Assembly: GCA_004123355.1 (NCBI GenBank)
Contig: SCHM01000004.1
Coordinates: 1,364,001 to 1,428,000 of the forward strand
Direction: 5' to 3'
Length of the DNA: 64,000 nt
Source of the DNA: Amphirosellinia nigrospora
Lineage: Eukaryota > Ascomycota > Sordariomycetes > Xylariales > Xylariaceae
Shown here: piece after piece, positions 48,816 through 59,757 of the stretch
Layout: each line of letters starts with the position of its first letter
Position numbering within the stretch: the stretch's first letter is position 1
Translations under genes and position numbers: made by a program
The notes under the pieces: generated by a model
Database searches by the model: none
What the model saw: only the letters and a program-made list of their open reading frames with translations
Told to the model about the DNA's origin: nothing

Positions 48816-49175
48816 GTGACCAAATTATCTTTACGCTAGGAAGTCTTGGAAGTTGGAGGTTTCAAATTGCCTTGACGGTGTGTGCACCATATGGTATTGA
48901 TGGGAAGTTCTGTGTCACTGGACACTCGTCGCGGCGCACGCGTCTATTTCCCCGCCATGGTTTTCAAGCTAAAATATTTCCCTCCACCAACTCGCACGTG
49001 CAATAGACCTCAACGCCATTTTTCTCAGCCTTGCGACCAATAATTAGGCGCCTATCTCAATCTACCTGTCAATCTCTCCCAAGAAATAAGAGTGGATTGC
49101 TTAGGTAGGCTTCCAAAGCCTCACTCCTAGCCTAGGTCGTGGCCTGAAGGGTTTCTACTCCTGCTGACTCCGGAC

Positions 49176-50570
49176 ATGGGCGAATCCAAGGCAAGAATTA
49201 GCTGTCTTGCGTCGGGCAATGGTAGCAATCTACAAGCGGTACGCATTCTGGGGTTATTCGTTTTACGTGTCAGCGAAGCTTTGCTTCCACATCCTCTATG
49301 TTCTTGAAACAATAAGCCTAACCCAACTCCTACAGCTGATAGACGCATGCGCTTCCGGCATTATCAAAGGTACCATCGTCAAAGTCACAGTCAATAGAAA
49401 GGATGCCTATGCAGTAAAGCGAGCAGAGGCTGTCCAACCCCCGATCCCGACCGACTACTTCAACCTCGTGAAGCACGGCTTTCTTCGGGCGGGCGAGAAA
49501 GACCCTGAGAAAGTAAAGGAAGCTCGTTCCAGTTACGATGCGGCCCTGGCCGGGCGAATATTGGCGGACAAGCCAGATTTAATAGTGCTGGCTGGGTGGA
49601 TGCACGGTTAGTAGTATTACAATCGTGTTCCGGTTCCAAACAGATGGCTTGGTCACATAATGCACACCTTTCGGGCGTCGAAGGATCCAACCAGCCTCGT
49701 AGAGACTGTTGTGACTCATAAAGGAGCCTAGGCTAAACAGACCACTATAGTTATGAGTACTGGCTTTCTTAACCCTGTCGCTGCGGCTGGCGTTCCGGTC
49801 ATCAATCTACACCGTAAGTTCTCGGAACCATCTTCTTTATTTTGGCAACTTGTAGAGCAGGAGAAATCACATGGTTAAGGGAGTGCTTAGAAACTTCCAA
49901 ATCCCTCACAAATCCGCTCCAAATAGCGATGACTGACTCTTAGTGTTGTAGCGTAAGCAACTCTCAGAACAATTTTTTGCTTGCTTAAGCAACTTTCAGA
50001 GCATGAGACTTCCTGTTTTAGATAAAAGAGCATCTGGAATCTCCTGAAACCCTACCAAATTACGCCCCATGACGATAGCTGACTCCAAGTGTTGTAGTGC
50101 ATTGCCAGGTATGCGAGCGCCCCGGCTGAGATGTCCCCTCTTCTGCTAACCCTCTACCTAGGCATGTATGATGGTGCGGGAGCGGTATGATCACGACCTC
50201 TCTTCATTTCTTCACTTTATAATCGGCCTCACTATGGATGCGCAATCCTCGTTTATTTCGCTGTCTCGAAAGACTTACGGCTTTGATTATTGCGACTAGC
50301 TAACACCTTAGTTAATAGATTAAACGAGCATATGAGGACTTTAAGGCCGGAAAACTTGAGAATGGGATCACGGGAATTATGATTCACTACGTTGTGGAAG
50401 AGGTCGATCGTGGCGCTCCTGTCTTGACACAGGAAATAAAAATTCAAGACGGAGAAAGTCTAGAGGACCTCGAGCAAAGGATACATGGATATGAACATGG
50501 TTTGATTGTGAAGGCTACTGCGTTACTTGCGCAGAATATCATTTCTGCGAAGACGTCTGCAACAGACTGA
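49176..50570 (+). CDS. ADE8: Phosphoribosylglycinamide formyltransferase (GAR transformylase)
   Basis: Transfers a formyl group from 10-formyl-tetrahydrofolate to glycinamide ribonucleotide, the third step of purine synthesis. Six exons: 49176-49238, 49336-49606, 49751-49813, 50098-50108, 50162-50184 and 50319-50570, all with GT-AG borders. The joined frame reads ISCLASGNGSNLQA, LIDACASG, LIVLAGWMHVMSTGFLNP, INLHP, ALPG, MYDGAGA, then YEDFKAGK and GIMIHYVVEEVDRGAPV. These include the phosphate loop GNGSN, and the catalytic Asn and His lie in the folate/GAR site. Exon 4 is a micro-exon of 11 bases encoding most of PALPG; one base is missing there to keep phase, the only frame fault in the gene. 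The second exon has a fungal insert (QPPIPTDYFNLVKHGFLR) before YDAALAGRI. Confidence 0.9.
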
Positions 50571-51775
50571 GACGAAGGCCAATGGAGCGCGTGGTTCTCG
50601 AAACACTTGGATGAAACCCTATCATTGTTCGCGGCTCAGAGTGGAGATGCTACCGGTATATTACGGCACACTAATACGTGAAAGATTTCCCCTCCACCCT
50701 GGCAGCGCAACACAACATCGAGAGGGGAAAACGTCCAGTTGCACTTCATTGATATGAATCAATTCAACTCAGGGGATCAGTGTAGTACAACGAGAAGCCA
50801 AGGCATAAGGAATTCTACCTAATCTTTCGACTCTTTCTAGTATCTAGATACTTCGAACAATCCTCGAAGGAAGAATCGAGTTCTCCGCACAAGTCGCGTG
50901 CTCTCAAGGTCTAGGCAAAGGGACACACGGTGCAATCAGGTCAATAGATTTCAGCCAAGCATGCCGGCTACCTGCCTATATGGACCCTGATATACAAGAA
51001 GCAGAGGCCCCTGCGGCATTCATACATATGAGTGACCCTGTGCGATTATACGAGCCCCGCATTTGGATTAAAAATTTAGAATAGCCTTGGCAACGGTTAT
51101 GCAAAAATCTGGAAGGTAGAAGAAGAGCCCAAATCATATAAGTTTGAGCAAATGGAAACATCGTTCGGGCTATTTTGATCTGATAAGATCCGAGTGACAC
51201 TAGATAACTGGCGGCGAAGAGAACCTGCGTACTAGGTATTCCACGGCCTAGCGCTCTTTTGTTTCTAGTGTAGCGAGAAAATGTGGGGTCAGGCCGGACC
51301 TCAGATGCGCTTAAGCGGCTCAAGATATTAAGCTGGCACCTTGAACCAAATTGCCCGTGGGGCCAAGCATAGGTTAAGCCGAATTCTGCAAAGATCAGTG
51401 CCGGTTGGCGGGGCTGGTCTCCGTACCGATACCGCTAACGTTACGGGTAGCTGCACGCAATGCAGAGCACCTAGTGTAGTGTATAGGCAGGAGGCGCAGC
51501 CCCAAACCCAATGCCCAATCATCTCTTGCCGTGCTGAATAACGCTACCTCGACCGAAGGTAGTTAGATAATACCGCAGCACCTACCGCAGGATCTACAGA
51601 GCAATTGGCGTCTTAAAGGCCAACGTCCGCCCGCCGCCCGCCCCGATGCCTCAAGAATCTTTGGACCAGTCCCTACCGCGGACTTGCATTGAGGTCTTTT
51701 TATCATCTACCCCTAACTGTCGATTAACGGCACAAGACGAGCCTCAACCTCAGCCTTATTCTCAACCACCAAGCT
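50571..51775. other. Intergenic, no gene recognised
   Basis: This 1.2-kb space is the 3' end of ADE8 and the promoter of the CDF transporter. The last 60 bases before 51776 carry C/A-rich sequence typical of a leader. No other feature supported. Confidence 0.5.
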
Positions 51776-53521
51776 ATGTCTCTAGACAGGAAACACTCGC
51801 CGTCTTCACGGAGTAACCCCAGCCCTGGCCCCTTCCGACGAGCCTCGGTGTTGCGACAAGAGGACCATCATCGTCCGGGTGCCCTCACACAACTCCTAAG
51901 CCGCTCCCACCAGTCACACCACAACTACGGAAGCTCGTGGCGGGGGCTGTTCCCGACGACGAGGAAGCCCTGCTCACACACTCCATTTCCTCTCACGGCT
52001 TCGTCGATGGCCTGGAAGACGAGCACCGTCGGTCCCAGGCCGATGAGCGTCGCCTTAGCCAGATCCTGAACAGCGATCCTGTGCGGTCCATGCGTCTGAT
52101 CGGGAACCCAAATCCCCGATACAGGTGGAGCGGTATTGGAAGACGGAGGAACAACTGAAGGCGCTCAAGGCGCCCTTGCGGAAATATTACGAGCGCACCA
52201 ACTACTTGGTCCAACAATACCTATACATCGACCGCTTACTTGATAGCAGCCTTCCCCACGACCTGCTCAACGAATACAACGATCTCCCGCACAGCTCGCT
52301 TAAGGGGTTGAAGTGCCTGAGACTATTGCGGAGGAGGCCGCAAGTTTGCCTAGGTCCGTCACAATGCCTCTCAATAGCGGGCGATCCTACGAAGATATAA
52401 CCTCCGCCAATGCAAGTCCGCGGCCCGAATTTCAAGATGGCGACCTCTCTGAATCCGGTGGAAGTCCCAGCACAAAGGGGAAGTTTGGTAAAGAAGGTCA
52501 AGCGGACACCCAAGGACATATATCGGCCCACCGAGACCACACCACTGTTCAACATCGAAGAAGACGAGGATCACGGTGGGCCTAAACCCGATATCCCATG
52601 GCTTGAGGACGAGGATGAGGATCTTGACAGCAGCTCTCCAGTTGTCACATTAGCCATTTACGTCAACTTTGCCGCAAACCTGTTATTGCTTGCGGGAAAG
52701 ATTGCAGTCATGGTCTCCGTGTCTTCCATGTCTGTGCTTGCGAGTTTGGTCGATGCGGTTCTTGATTTCTTGTCCACTGTCATCGTCTGGATAACAACGT
52801 TCCTTATATCACGTCAGGACCAATACAAGTACCCTGTGGGTAGGCGGAGACTCGAACCTTTGGTGTACTCGTGTTCTCGGTCATCATGATCACATCCTTC
52901 GTACAAGTTGCACTACAATCCACCCAGCGGTTAGCATCGCCAGATCACGAGATTATCGAGCTTGGGATCCCAGCACTGGTGCTTATGATTAGCACGGTGG
53001 TGATAAAGGGCCTTTGCTGGGTCTGGTGTCGGCTCGTGAAGAATTCGAGCGTGCAGGCCTTGGCTGCCGATGCCATGACCGACGTGATCTTCAATACCGG
53101 ATCCATTTTATTTCCCATTCTCGGCTTCTACCTAAAGATTTGGTGGCTCGACGCACTGGGCGGTCTTCTACTCTCCTTAGTCGTGATCAAAAATTGGTCT
53201 CAGACCTCACTGCAACACATCAAGAATTTATCAGGCTTCTCGGCCACCGCCGATCAGCGAAACGTGCTCCTTTACCTAACAATGCGTTTTGCTAAAACAA
53301 TCCGCCAGATCCAGGGTATTCAGGCTTATCACGCTGGTGATAAGCTCATTGCCGAGGTTGACATTATCCTCGACGAATCCACGACATTGAGGGACTCCCA
53401 TGATCTCAGCGAGAGCTTGGGATATGTGCTAGAGTCTGTCCCGATTGTGGATCGTGCATTTGTGCATGCCGACTATGCGAGCTACAACTTCCCCACGCAT
53501 ATGGAACAGCAGAGTGGATGA
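51776..53521 (+). CDS. Cation diffusion facilitator (CDF) metal transporter, Mn-type motifs
   Basis: A membrane metal/proton antiporter. No intron is needed; instead five one-base shifts (near 51945, 52125, 52305, 52480 and 52862) must be allowed. The order is a Ser/Pro/His-rich N-terminus, then a conserved pre-domain (ERYWKTEEQLKALK, KYYERTNYLVQQYLYIDRLLDSSLP). The membrane core has VTLAIYVNFAANLLLLAGKIAVM, SVLASLVDAVLDFLS, YPVGRRRLEPL, VFSVIMITSFVQVALQS, and later SVQALAADAMTDVIFNTGSI. A cytosolic domain follows (IRQIQGIQAYHAGDKLIAEVDIILDE), ending near the AFVHADY block. DxxxD occurs in both TM2 (DAVLD) and TM5 (DAMTD), the signature of the Mn2+ CDF group in fungi and plants, so manganese is the likely substrate. 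The shift at 52862 is a GGG read as GG in EPLGVLV. Confidence 0.88.
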
Positions 53522-54113
53522 GTTTAATTCTTATCATCCTTCCAGACCGTATAAGGTTACGCGAAAGACCCTACATGTAAGCCAGCGTTGCGAAAGTGGT
53601 CGCTGGAGCGTAGAACAAATATTTGAAGAGGGGCCAGAGCGCCCAGCGCGCCAGAATCCTAGCAGCCAGGAGCTGAGGCCGCCGTATATCAGTCGCTTTT
53701 GAGCTAGCGATCGCATAATTATCAGCATCTTAATGCTTGTATGCAAGGTGAGCGTTTACAAGCCTCTTCGACCCGTTATAAAGTATTATTGCGGGGCGGC
53801 CTGGATGAGTGAGGAAAGCAACCAAGATATAACGAAAGAAGAAGAGAAAAGCCGAAGACCGTTTCGTTATTTAGTGAGTTGTGTTGCCATAGTTATTCTC
53901 GGGCTATATGTAGTCACGTTCTAGCGTCAATAGGTCATATCTTAGCCAGTCTTTACAGTAGTTGCCATGGCCAAACTTAGTCGGTAGCGCGAGACCACAA
54001 TGGAAATATCGCGTATTATTCCTTTGATATTTCTATTCTTGGTAGACTGCCTTCCACTACAAGACTTAGAGTCAGTTATTGTGTGATTTTATCAGTCTCT
54101 TGGTGAGGTCCCA
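53522..54113. other. Intergenic, convergent 3' ends
   Basis: Between the stop of the CDF gene and the 3' end of the membrane-anchored protein gene. A short frame at 53733-53924 ends in a hydrophobic stretch, but it overlaps likely 3' untranslated sequence and is not called. Confidence 0.45.
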
Positions 54114-55896
54114 TTACGTGGCTTTGGCTTGAAACCCAGTTTTTCTGCGTTGACAAAGGCAAGACGAATAACTTCGAGGACTACTCACTGAAAGGTAGAC
54201 TTGAAGCGCGCCCTCGACACTTTGGACAAGCCCGAAGAAGATTGTCACCAAGAAGACGAGGATCGCAACCCAGAAGGTGCTGCAACACTCGGAGTTAGTT
54301 ATAACCATTCGGGCCGTGGTTCCAAAAAGGATATTCAGTGCTTGAAAAATTGCCAAAAAAAAACTAGAAGGAAATGGCTTCGATAGTTTACTTACTACCA
54401 TTGGACCCCGTTTCTTCGGTCGAACCACCACTGGGACAGAGTCTGTGGGCTTGAGTCGTCGAGAGCCTGCTTTAGAATGACTAGTCGGTTGTTCCAGTAA
54501 TTGAAGTTTTCAAATCGCCTCTCGTGAGTTGTTAAACTCCCGCACCCGGCTAACAGAGGATCCAGACCAAAGTCTTGGATCTGTGATCCAAGCCACACCT
54601 GGCTTTTGTTATCGTTTTGCGGGAATAGTAGGGATAAGGTTCGAAGGGTCTCGTCGATGAAGTTGGTGGGGAACATCTGTTGGTGAACTCTGCAGCGGGG
54701 AGGTTAGGTCCCTTTGAACAGGATCGATAGAAAGGTTCAACTAACTTTCCCTGAAACCTGAGGAAGGCCACGCAGTCGAATATCGAGACCGTCTTGTCGT
54801 CGTCCACGAGCCGCAGGTGGTCGGCCAGATTCCTCGTCCAATCTATTCTCATACCTCCAATCTTTTTCAGATTCAGCGCTGTGAAGATTCGGCCGATCTG
54901 GGGCTTGTCTGGCTGCAGCCTGATGCCGGCTGGACTGAAGTGCCTTTCTGTGAAGTCTCTCAAGCTCCCGGCGTCCCATCGAATGGTATTCGGCCCGTCT
55001 ATACCCTGCGGTGGCTCGCCGATGCTCGTCATAAGCAGTAACCTAGAGCATAGATTTAAAGAGCCATCTATGGTGTGAGGGGCGCCTCCCCCGAGTTGCT
55101 GCGAGACAGCCTGATATAGTCTGGCTCGCTCCATATTCTGTTGGATTTTACCCGTGATCTCGGTCACGTCCGCGTGAGTCGAGATAGACACGTGTCGACC
55201 TCCGTCCAAGAGGAACCTCTGGCATTGGGAAGCGTAATCTGGAGCGTATCAATATAGATTCCATGAAGTTCGTGTTTATGTTGTAAGCGAGTCAGGACTG
55301 CGTATGATGTTGATCTACACAACACAGAGCACACACAGGGCACACACAGGGCACACACACAGGAATTATGTAGGTAAATTGTATTGGGAGGGGCGTAAGC
55401 CTTTTCGGTCAGTTTTTGTAGCGAATCAGTATTAAGGGGTACTTAGTATAGTAACCCCTTAGGTACGAATCCGGCGATTCTGAGCTACGAAAACTGGCTC
55501 GAAACTGCCCACACTATAGCAAAAGCTAGATAACAACAAATGAAACAACGCAAAATTAAAACAATAAACTAAAGCAAAAAAATATAAACAACGCAAGTAA
55601 GTAATAGGGTGGAAGGGTGGGTGCGAATTCTGTACGTATACGAGCTGTGTGTGATTATTGTTGTGATGTTGTGAAGGGGAAGTTGTGTGATGGGTCCTGC
55701 CCCTTGTAGAACTACCCAGAAAAGGTCTACTCACTGTAATACCGTTAGAGCTGTTCAATAGATAGGAAACTGATTTGCATTGATTGCCTCGTACATACCA
55801 ATCGAAGTAAGATTGCATACAGCGAAGGTCTTCTTTAGTTGGACTCACGGAGCCCCATAACATTATGGAGGAGCTCGTCTCTTGTTGTGAAGTCAA
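54114..55896 (-). CDS. C-terminally membrane-anchored protein, uncharacterised fungal family
   Basis: Belongs to an expanded, uncharacterised family in filamentous ascomycetes that ends in WWFDRR-x-QW-x-TFWVAILV followed by one transmembrane helix. Start at 55896 (MTSQQETSSSIMLWGSV), then LRCMQSYFDWYVRG and a donor after NSSNGIT. The second exon starts after an acceptor near 55326 (TSYAVLTRLQHKHELHG). The frame shifts by one near 55200 into FLLDGGRHVSISTHADVTE and runs through DWTRNLADHLRLVDDDKTVSIFDCVAFLRFQGK. Two further introns (about 54690-54748 and 54306-54410) lead to YWNNRLVILKQALDDSS and the helix FWVAILVFLVTIFFGLVQ, followed by SVEGALQVY. Architecture: large soluble cytosolic region, single C-terminal anchor. 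Function unknown. It is divergent from the protease-like gene, with 335 bp between the preferred start codons. Confidence 0.72.
55319..55362. repeat. CA-rich tandem repeat at a splice acceptor
   Basis: Alternating CA runs broken by GAG and GGG (CACACACAGGG units). On the minus strand it reads as a G/T-rich tract ending directly at the likely 3' splice site of intron 1 of the membrane-anchored protein gene. Confidence 0.7.
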
Positions 55897-56231
55897 TTAG
55901 ACTCGTTAAATGGGTCGTTAATCGTGCGTTCATAATTAATTATCTAGGCTGTATAGTTAGGTTTCATACATATAGATAAGTATTGTTGATATAGGTATAA
56001 AGGGAGACCAATTTATTCGGATGGGAATGATATGTCGTGTTGCATGATGGGCCGAATTTGGACAAGTGCAGTCTATCCCTATCGACCCCAACGACGGTGA
56101 ATCTGGTCCAATAAGTCAATAAGGAGAAGGCGGGGAATTCCATTCGACGTATCATATCAATCAGACCATCTCTATTCAATAAAGATGTGTGATTGACTCC
56201 CTTGTGTGTGGTCTGGCAACCCCTGTTCACG
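55897..56231. promoter_or_regulatory. Compact divergent promoter of the membrane-protein/protease pair
   Basis: This 335-bp interval separates the start of the anchored protein (-) and the preferred ATG at 56232 (+) of the protease-like gene; an ATG at 56193 would make it 296 bp. A/T-rich in its first half. The spacing is far shorter than most others in the window. Confidence 0.45.
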
Positions 56232-59110
56232 ATGCCGAATTTCCTTCGCCCTCAAACATATCCCTATGCGGTTTCTTCGACGGGGCCGTATCGGGGACTT
56301 CTAGTCCACAAGTATGCTTCTTGGGATGCGCAAGGCCCTGCAAGGGAGATCTTCACGAATGAGATTGCCGGGAAGATCAAGGGATGTTTGGAGCAATGCC
56401 TACCGGAATCGAATTCTTTTATCGGTTTCTCCTTGTTCATGGTCGGAAAGCTACGCGAGAAGACCAAGCCAACGATTATGATCGTCTCAGATGATAAACC
56501 ACGTCGAAAGGCAGCATTCCAGATTGTCAAATCGAAGAATATCTTGACTATGTACCCGGGCTTTGACTAGGGCACTGCTCTGTTGCTGCCGAGTTTGAGG
56601 ATCTCAGGCGGCTTGGGTCCGATACCGCATTGTCAACAGATAAAGACTCATATGGAGATGTTCAGTATCTGGATGATGAGTTTGATCCCGGAACCGAGAT
56701 TCGGGGTTTGCTGTCGACAGAAGTGTGTGCTCTTGAATACCCAAGCTGGGAAAAACCTATTCGGCTGTACTTCCACACATCGTCGAAATTGCATTCGCAT
56801 TCGCACCATGCAGCCACCGCTACTTGTGGCGGGCTCTTCCGATTTAGCAACGAACTCTATGCCTTAACGATGGCCCATGCTGTTCGTCCGGTTCAACTTG
56901 CGATCACGAGCCTAGAACCACATGACGACTCATCAAGCCAATCCGACGATTTCGAGATCACTGGCATGGACGGTTGGGACGAGGATGACGAAGAAGATGC
57001 CAAAACCTTAACTGCCATCACCAGTTTTGGGAGCAAGACGTCTTCCGAGAATTCGGACTTTGAAGAGAGCCTTCTCAGATCTTACGACTCACGTCTTTCA
57101 TCTGACATAAGCATCAAAAGTTGTGTGGGCACGGGCCATTTGTGATTCACGAAGAAGAGTGTATCATGAAGAACTACGAGGATGATGATGATGAGAATGA
57201 AACGAGGACGAAGATGGCGTATTCGACATGTGTGAGCCGATCGGGCCAATTGTCAGCGTTGACGAGGCCCTCGATATTGCCGTGATTAAAATGACACCGA
57301 ACGAATCCGCGACAGGTTCGATCTACTCGCTTGAAGAACTGTTAATCAGTACCGACTTGACCAACACGTCTATCATTATCAAGACTATGCACCACCCAGA
57401 AATAAGGGGTGAGCGCTCTGCGATGCCCTTTTACACCCGGCTGCCTGGCAAAAGCAACTTCTTAGAACTATACAGTGTACGATTAAGCACCCCGGTACGT
57501 CCTGGTGATAGCGGCAGTTGCGCATTCAATGACAAGGGAGAACTTGTTGGCTTCGTTCTGGCCGGGAGCCGCAAAGCCGCGTCGTGTCTACTGCTTCCTT
57601 CTAGGTTAGCCTTATTGTCGGCACAGTCACTTCTTCGAAGCCGGGAGTCCATCACAGAACTTAGTCATGTAAATTCGGCTAGCCAGCTTCTGAATAGCCC
57701 ATTGCCAAATCATTTTAAGTCAGTCTTTCGACGGTTACTTGCAGAGTCAATTGTTCGACGCTCGGAGCTCTTCATAGAACTTAGTCGTGTAAATTCGGCT
57801 GGTCAGCTTCTGCATAGAGGTAGTGGGAAGGGAAAGGAAAAGATTGAGGCTAGCGAGGAGGGATATGGTATGAGTGCTACCAACTATTTGGACGAACCCG
57901 ATTGGGATGAATTCGCATATCCCCCAGGGGCTTACGAAAGCATCAGTCCGAGTAAGGATGATTATGCTCGGAACGCCGCTTCTAGCCAAAAATCGAACAA
58001 GAGGACACACAACAACATGTCTTCGTCAAACACACCTGACCAGGATACAAGGAGTGTTGATAGCAGTTTGGCTCCTTCAAGTTTATTGAGCTACCGGACG
58101 GGCCGTGGAACAACGCCATCTACCGTGGCTTCTTCCGCTTTTTCGACAGAGTATGAACAAATCCCAGGGACCTCACTCGCACGAGAAAGATTTTCTCGGG
58201 GTAACGTACCATCGATAGACAGTTTCCTACAAGAGCAATATACCAGGCTGCAGAAGTCTATCATAGCTTGGGGGATCTTACAAGAACACAACAAGCCCCT
58301 ACAAACATTTAACACCCGCAACCAAGATCACGTACGGCCGGTCTCACCAAAAGACAAGCAGTCGTATCCTAACATTGCTCCATTAGAAGACATTACACTT
58401 ACAAGCGCGAGTTTTGCTTCCCCTCCCCTACATGAATCTGATTCGTCGCTGCCCAGTAGGCTCAGGGCTCTAGAAGCCGAGCTAGAGTCTAACCGCGTCG
58501 TCGTCGAAGAAACGAGGGCCATGTGGCGGACACAGATTGACGCTAATGAAGCACTAGATAGGGAGAATAAGGAATTAAGAAAAGGCGTCGCGCAGGCTAT
58601 AGAAGCGATCCATGGAATCCAGGGTGACCGAAAGGAAGCCAAGGACGAAGAATTACTGAAGATTGCTTCTAACTTAGGTAATTTCCTTCACAATGCCGAC
58701 TTGAACCCTATGTCGGGGCCAGGTCAAGGATAAGAAAGAGCCGAAGCCTAGCGACAAGAAGCTCATGGATCTTCCACCATTTCCTGAAGGGAAGAGCAAG
58801 CTCCGCACGCCCTTTCGCAGGAAATTAGCATCCCACGAAAAATTGTCGCTGAGAAGATCACAGATATTTAAACGCAACTCTGGGTTACTGCCTCTCCTTC
58901 GGCATTGAGAGATCAGAACTTCTCACTAACAATATCGGAAGTGATCAGGAAGACAACAGTTTAAGGCAGTACCCAGTCAACAAAACAGCAGCCAAATATA
59001 CCTGCTCAGAGTGTGGTTTCGAAGAACACTTTGAATATGCAACGAACGAAGATGATGCTATATGCCAAAACTGCGCGCATCGGAAATGCGATGAATGCAA
59101 ATTCGCCTAG
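56232..59110 (+). CDS. Chymotrypsin-fold protease-like protein with coiled coil and Cys-rich tail
   Basis: Start MPNFLRPQTYPY at 56232. The N-terminal domain (LREKTKPTIMIVSDDKPRRKAAFQIV) is of a kind often seen before trypsin-like domains in fungi, as I recall. The protease-like domain then has a full candidate triad: His in LTMAHAV (codon 56876-56878), Asp in ALDIAVIKM (57273-57275) and Ser in RPGDSGSC (57510-57512). An acidic Ser-rich insert lies between His and Asp. After the domain comes a duplicated helix unit, a Ser/Thr-rich linker, and a coiled coil (LPSRLRALEAELESNRVVVEETRAM). The end has a basic Pro/Lys segment and CSEC, then CQNCAHRKCDEC, a probable zinc-binding unit with stop at 59108-59110. 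Frame shifts lie near 56570, 57135, 57205, 58725 and 58905. No signal peptide, so it is likely cytosolic. Proteolytic activity is inferred from the triad; its role is unknown. Confidence 0.72.
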
Positions 59111-59757
59111 GCGGTACTTTTCCATCCTGTCATTGAAGAGGGGGCCTAAGAAATTGGGATATATGACAATCATTTCATTTGACTTTGTTCGACTAAAATA
59201 CTTAGGAAACAATACATTGACTGCATATTCACTGCAAGAGATCAAGGCTGTCCTGGCGCGGTTGTGCAAACTAGATAATCTTTCAGACCCCAGCAAGCCA
59301 TAGCCAGGGCTCCAAACAATATACTTACAGCTTGTAGAGCAGTAGGGAGGAAACGATAACGTTGTGGATAAACAACCAAGTTGAGATTTAACCATTTATG
59401 TAAGTCGACGAAAATGCGGAGCGGCTACGTTACTGCCAACGCCACACGCACGTTCGGGCCAGAACTACATACATTACACATGTCGATCACCACACCGAAG
59501 CTTGTAAGTACATCTGCTAAGCATCATGGACCAGTCAGATAGATAAAACTCATTCACACAATAATAAATGAACTAATACCACGAACCAGGGAAGATATAT
59601 GTGAAGTAGAATACTAAAATTATAATAATTTCCTTATAGGATAATTGTAGCTGACTAGCTAGATTGGAAGTTAATTACGTACAAGGCGCGATTGTTGCAG
59701 CGATGGGTTTGTTCGAAATTGCTGTTATGCAGTGTTGAGGTTGTGTTATTGTTTGCT
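59111..59757. other. Intergenic, convergent 3' ends
   Basis: Separates the stop of the protease-like gene from the stop of STT4. A/T-rich in the second half; nothing else recognised. Confidence 0.5.

Larger units (their letters stand above)
44352..49175. other. Long gene-free interval (4.8 kb)
   Basis: The largest gap in the window. No conserved protein, tRNA or rRNA was recognised on either strand. It holds a palindrome copy at 46624-46633, a hairpin at 48772-48815 and many CCTACC/GGTAGG steps. The right end should be the ADE8 promoter. A lineage-specific gene without recognisable domains or a non-coding RNA cannot be excluded. Confidence 0.5.

Noticed and set aside
53733-53924. Small frame ending in a hydrophobic helix
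   Set aside because: It sits in the likely 3' untranslated region of the CDF gene, without a recognised relative.
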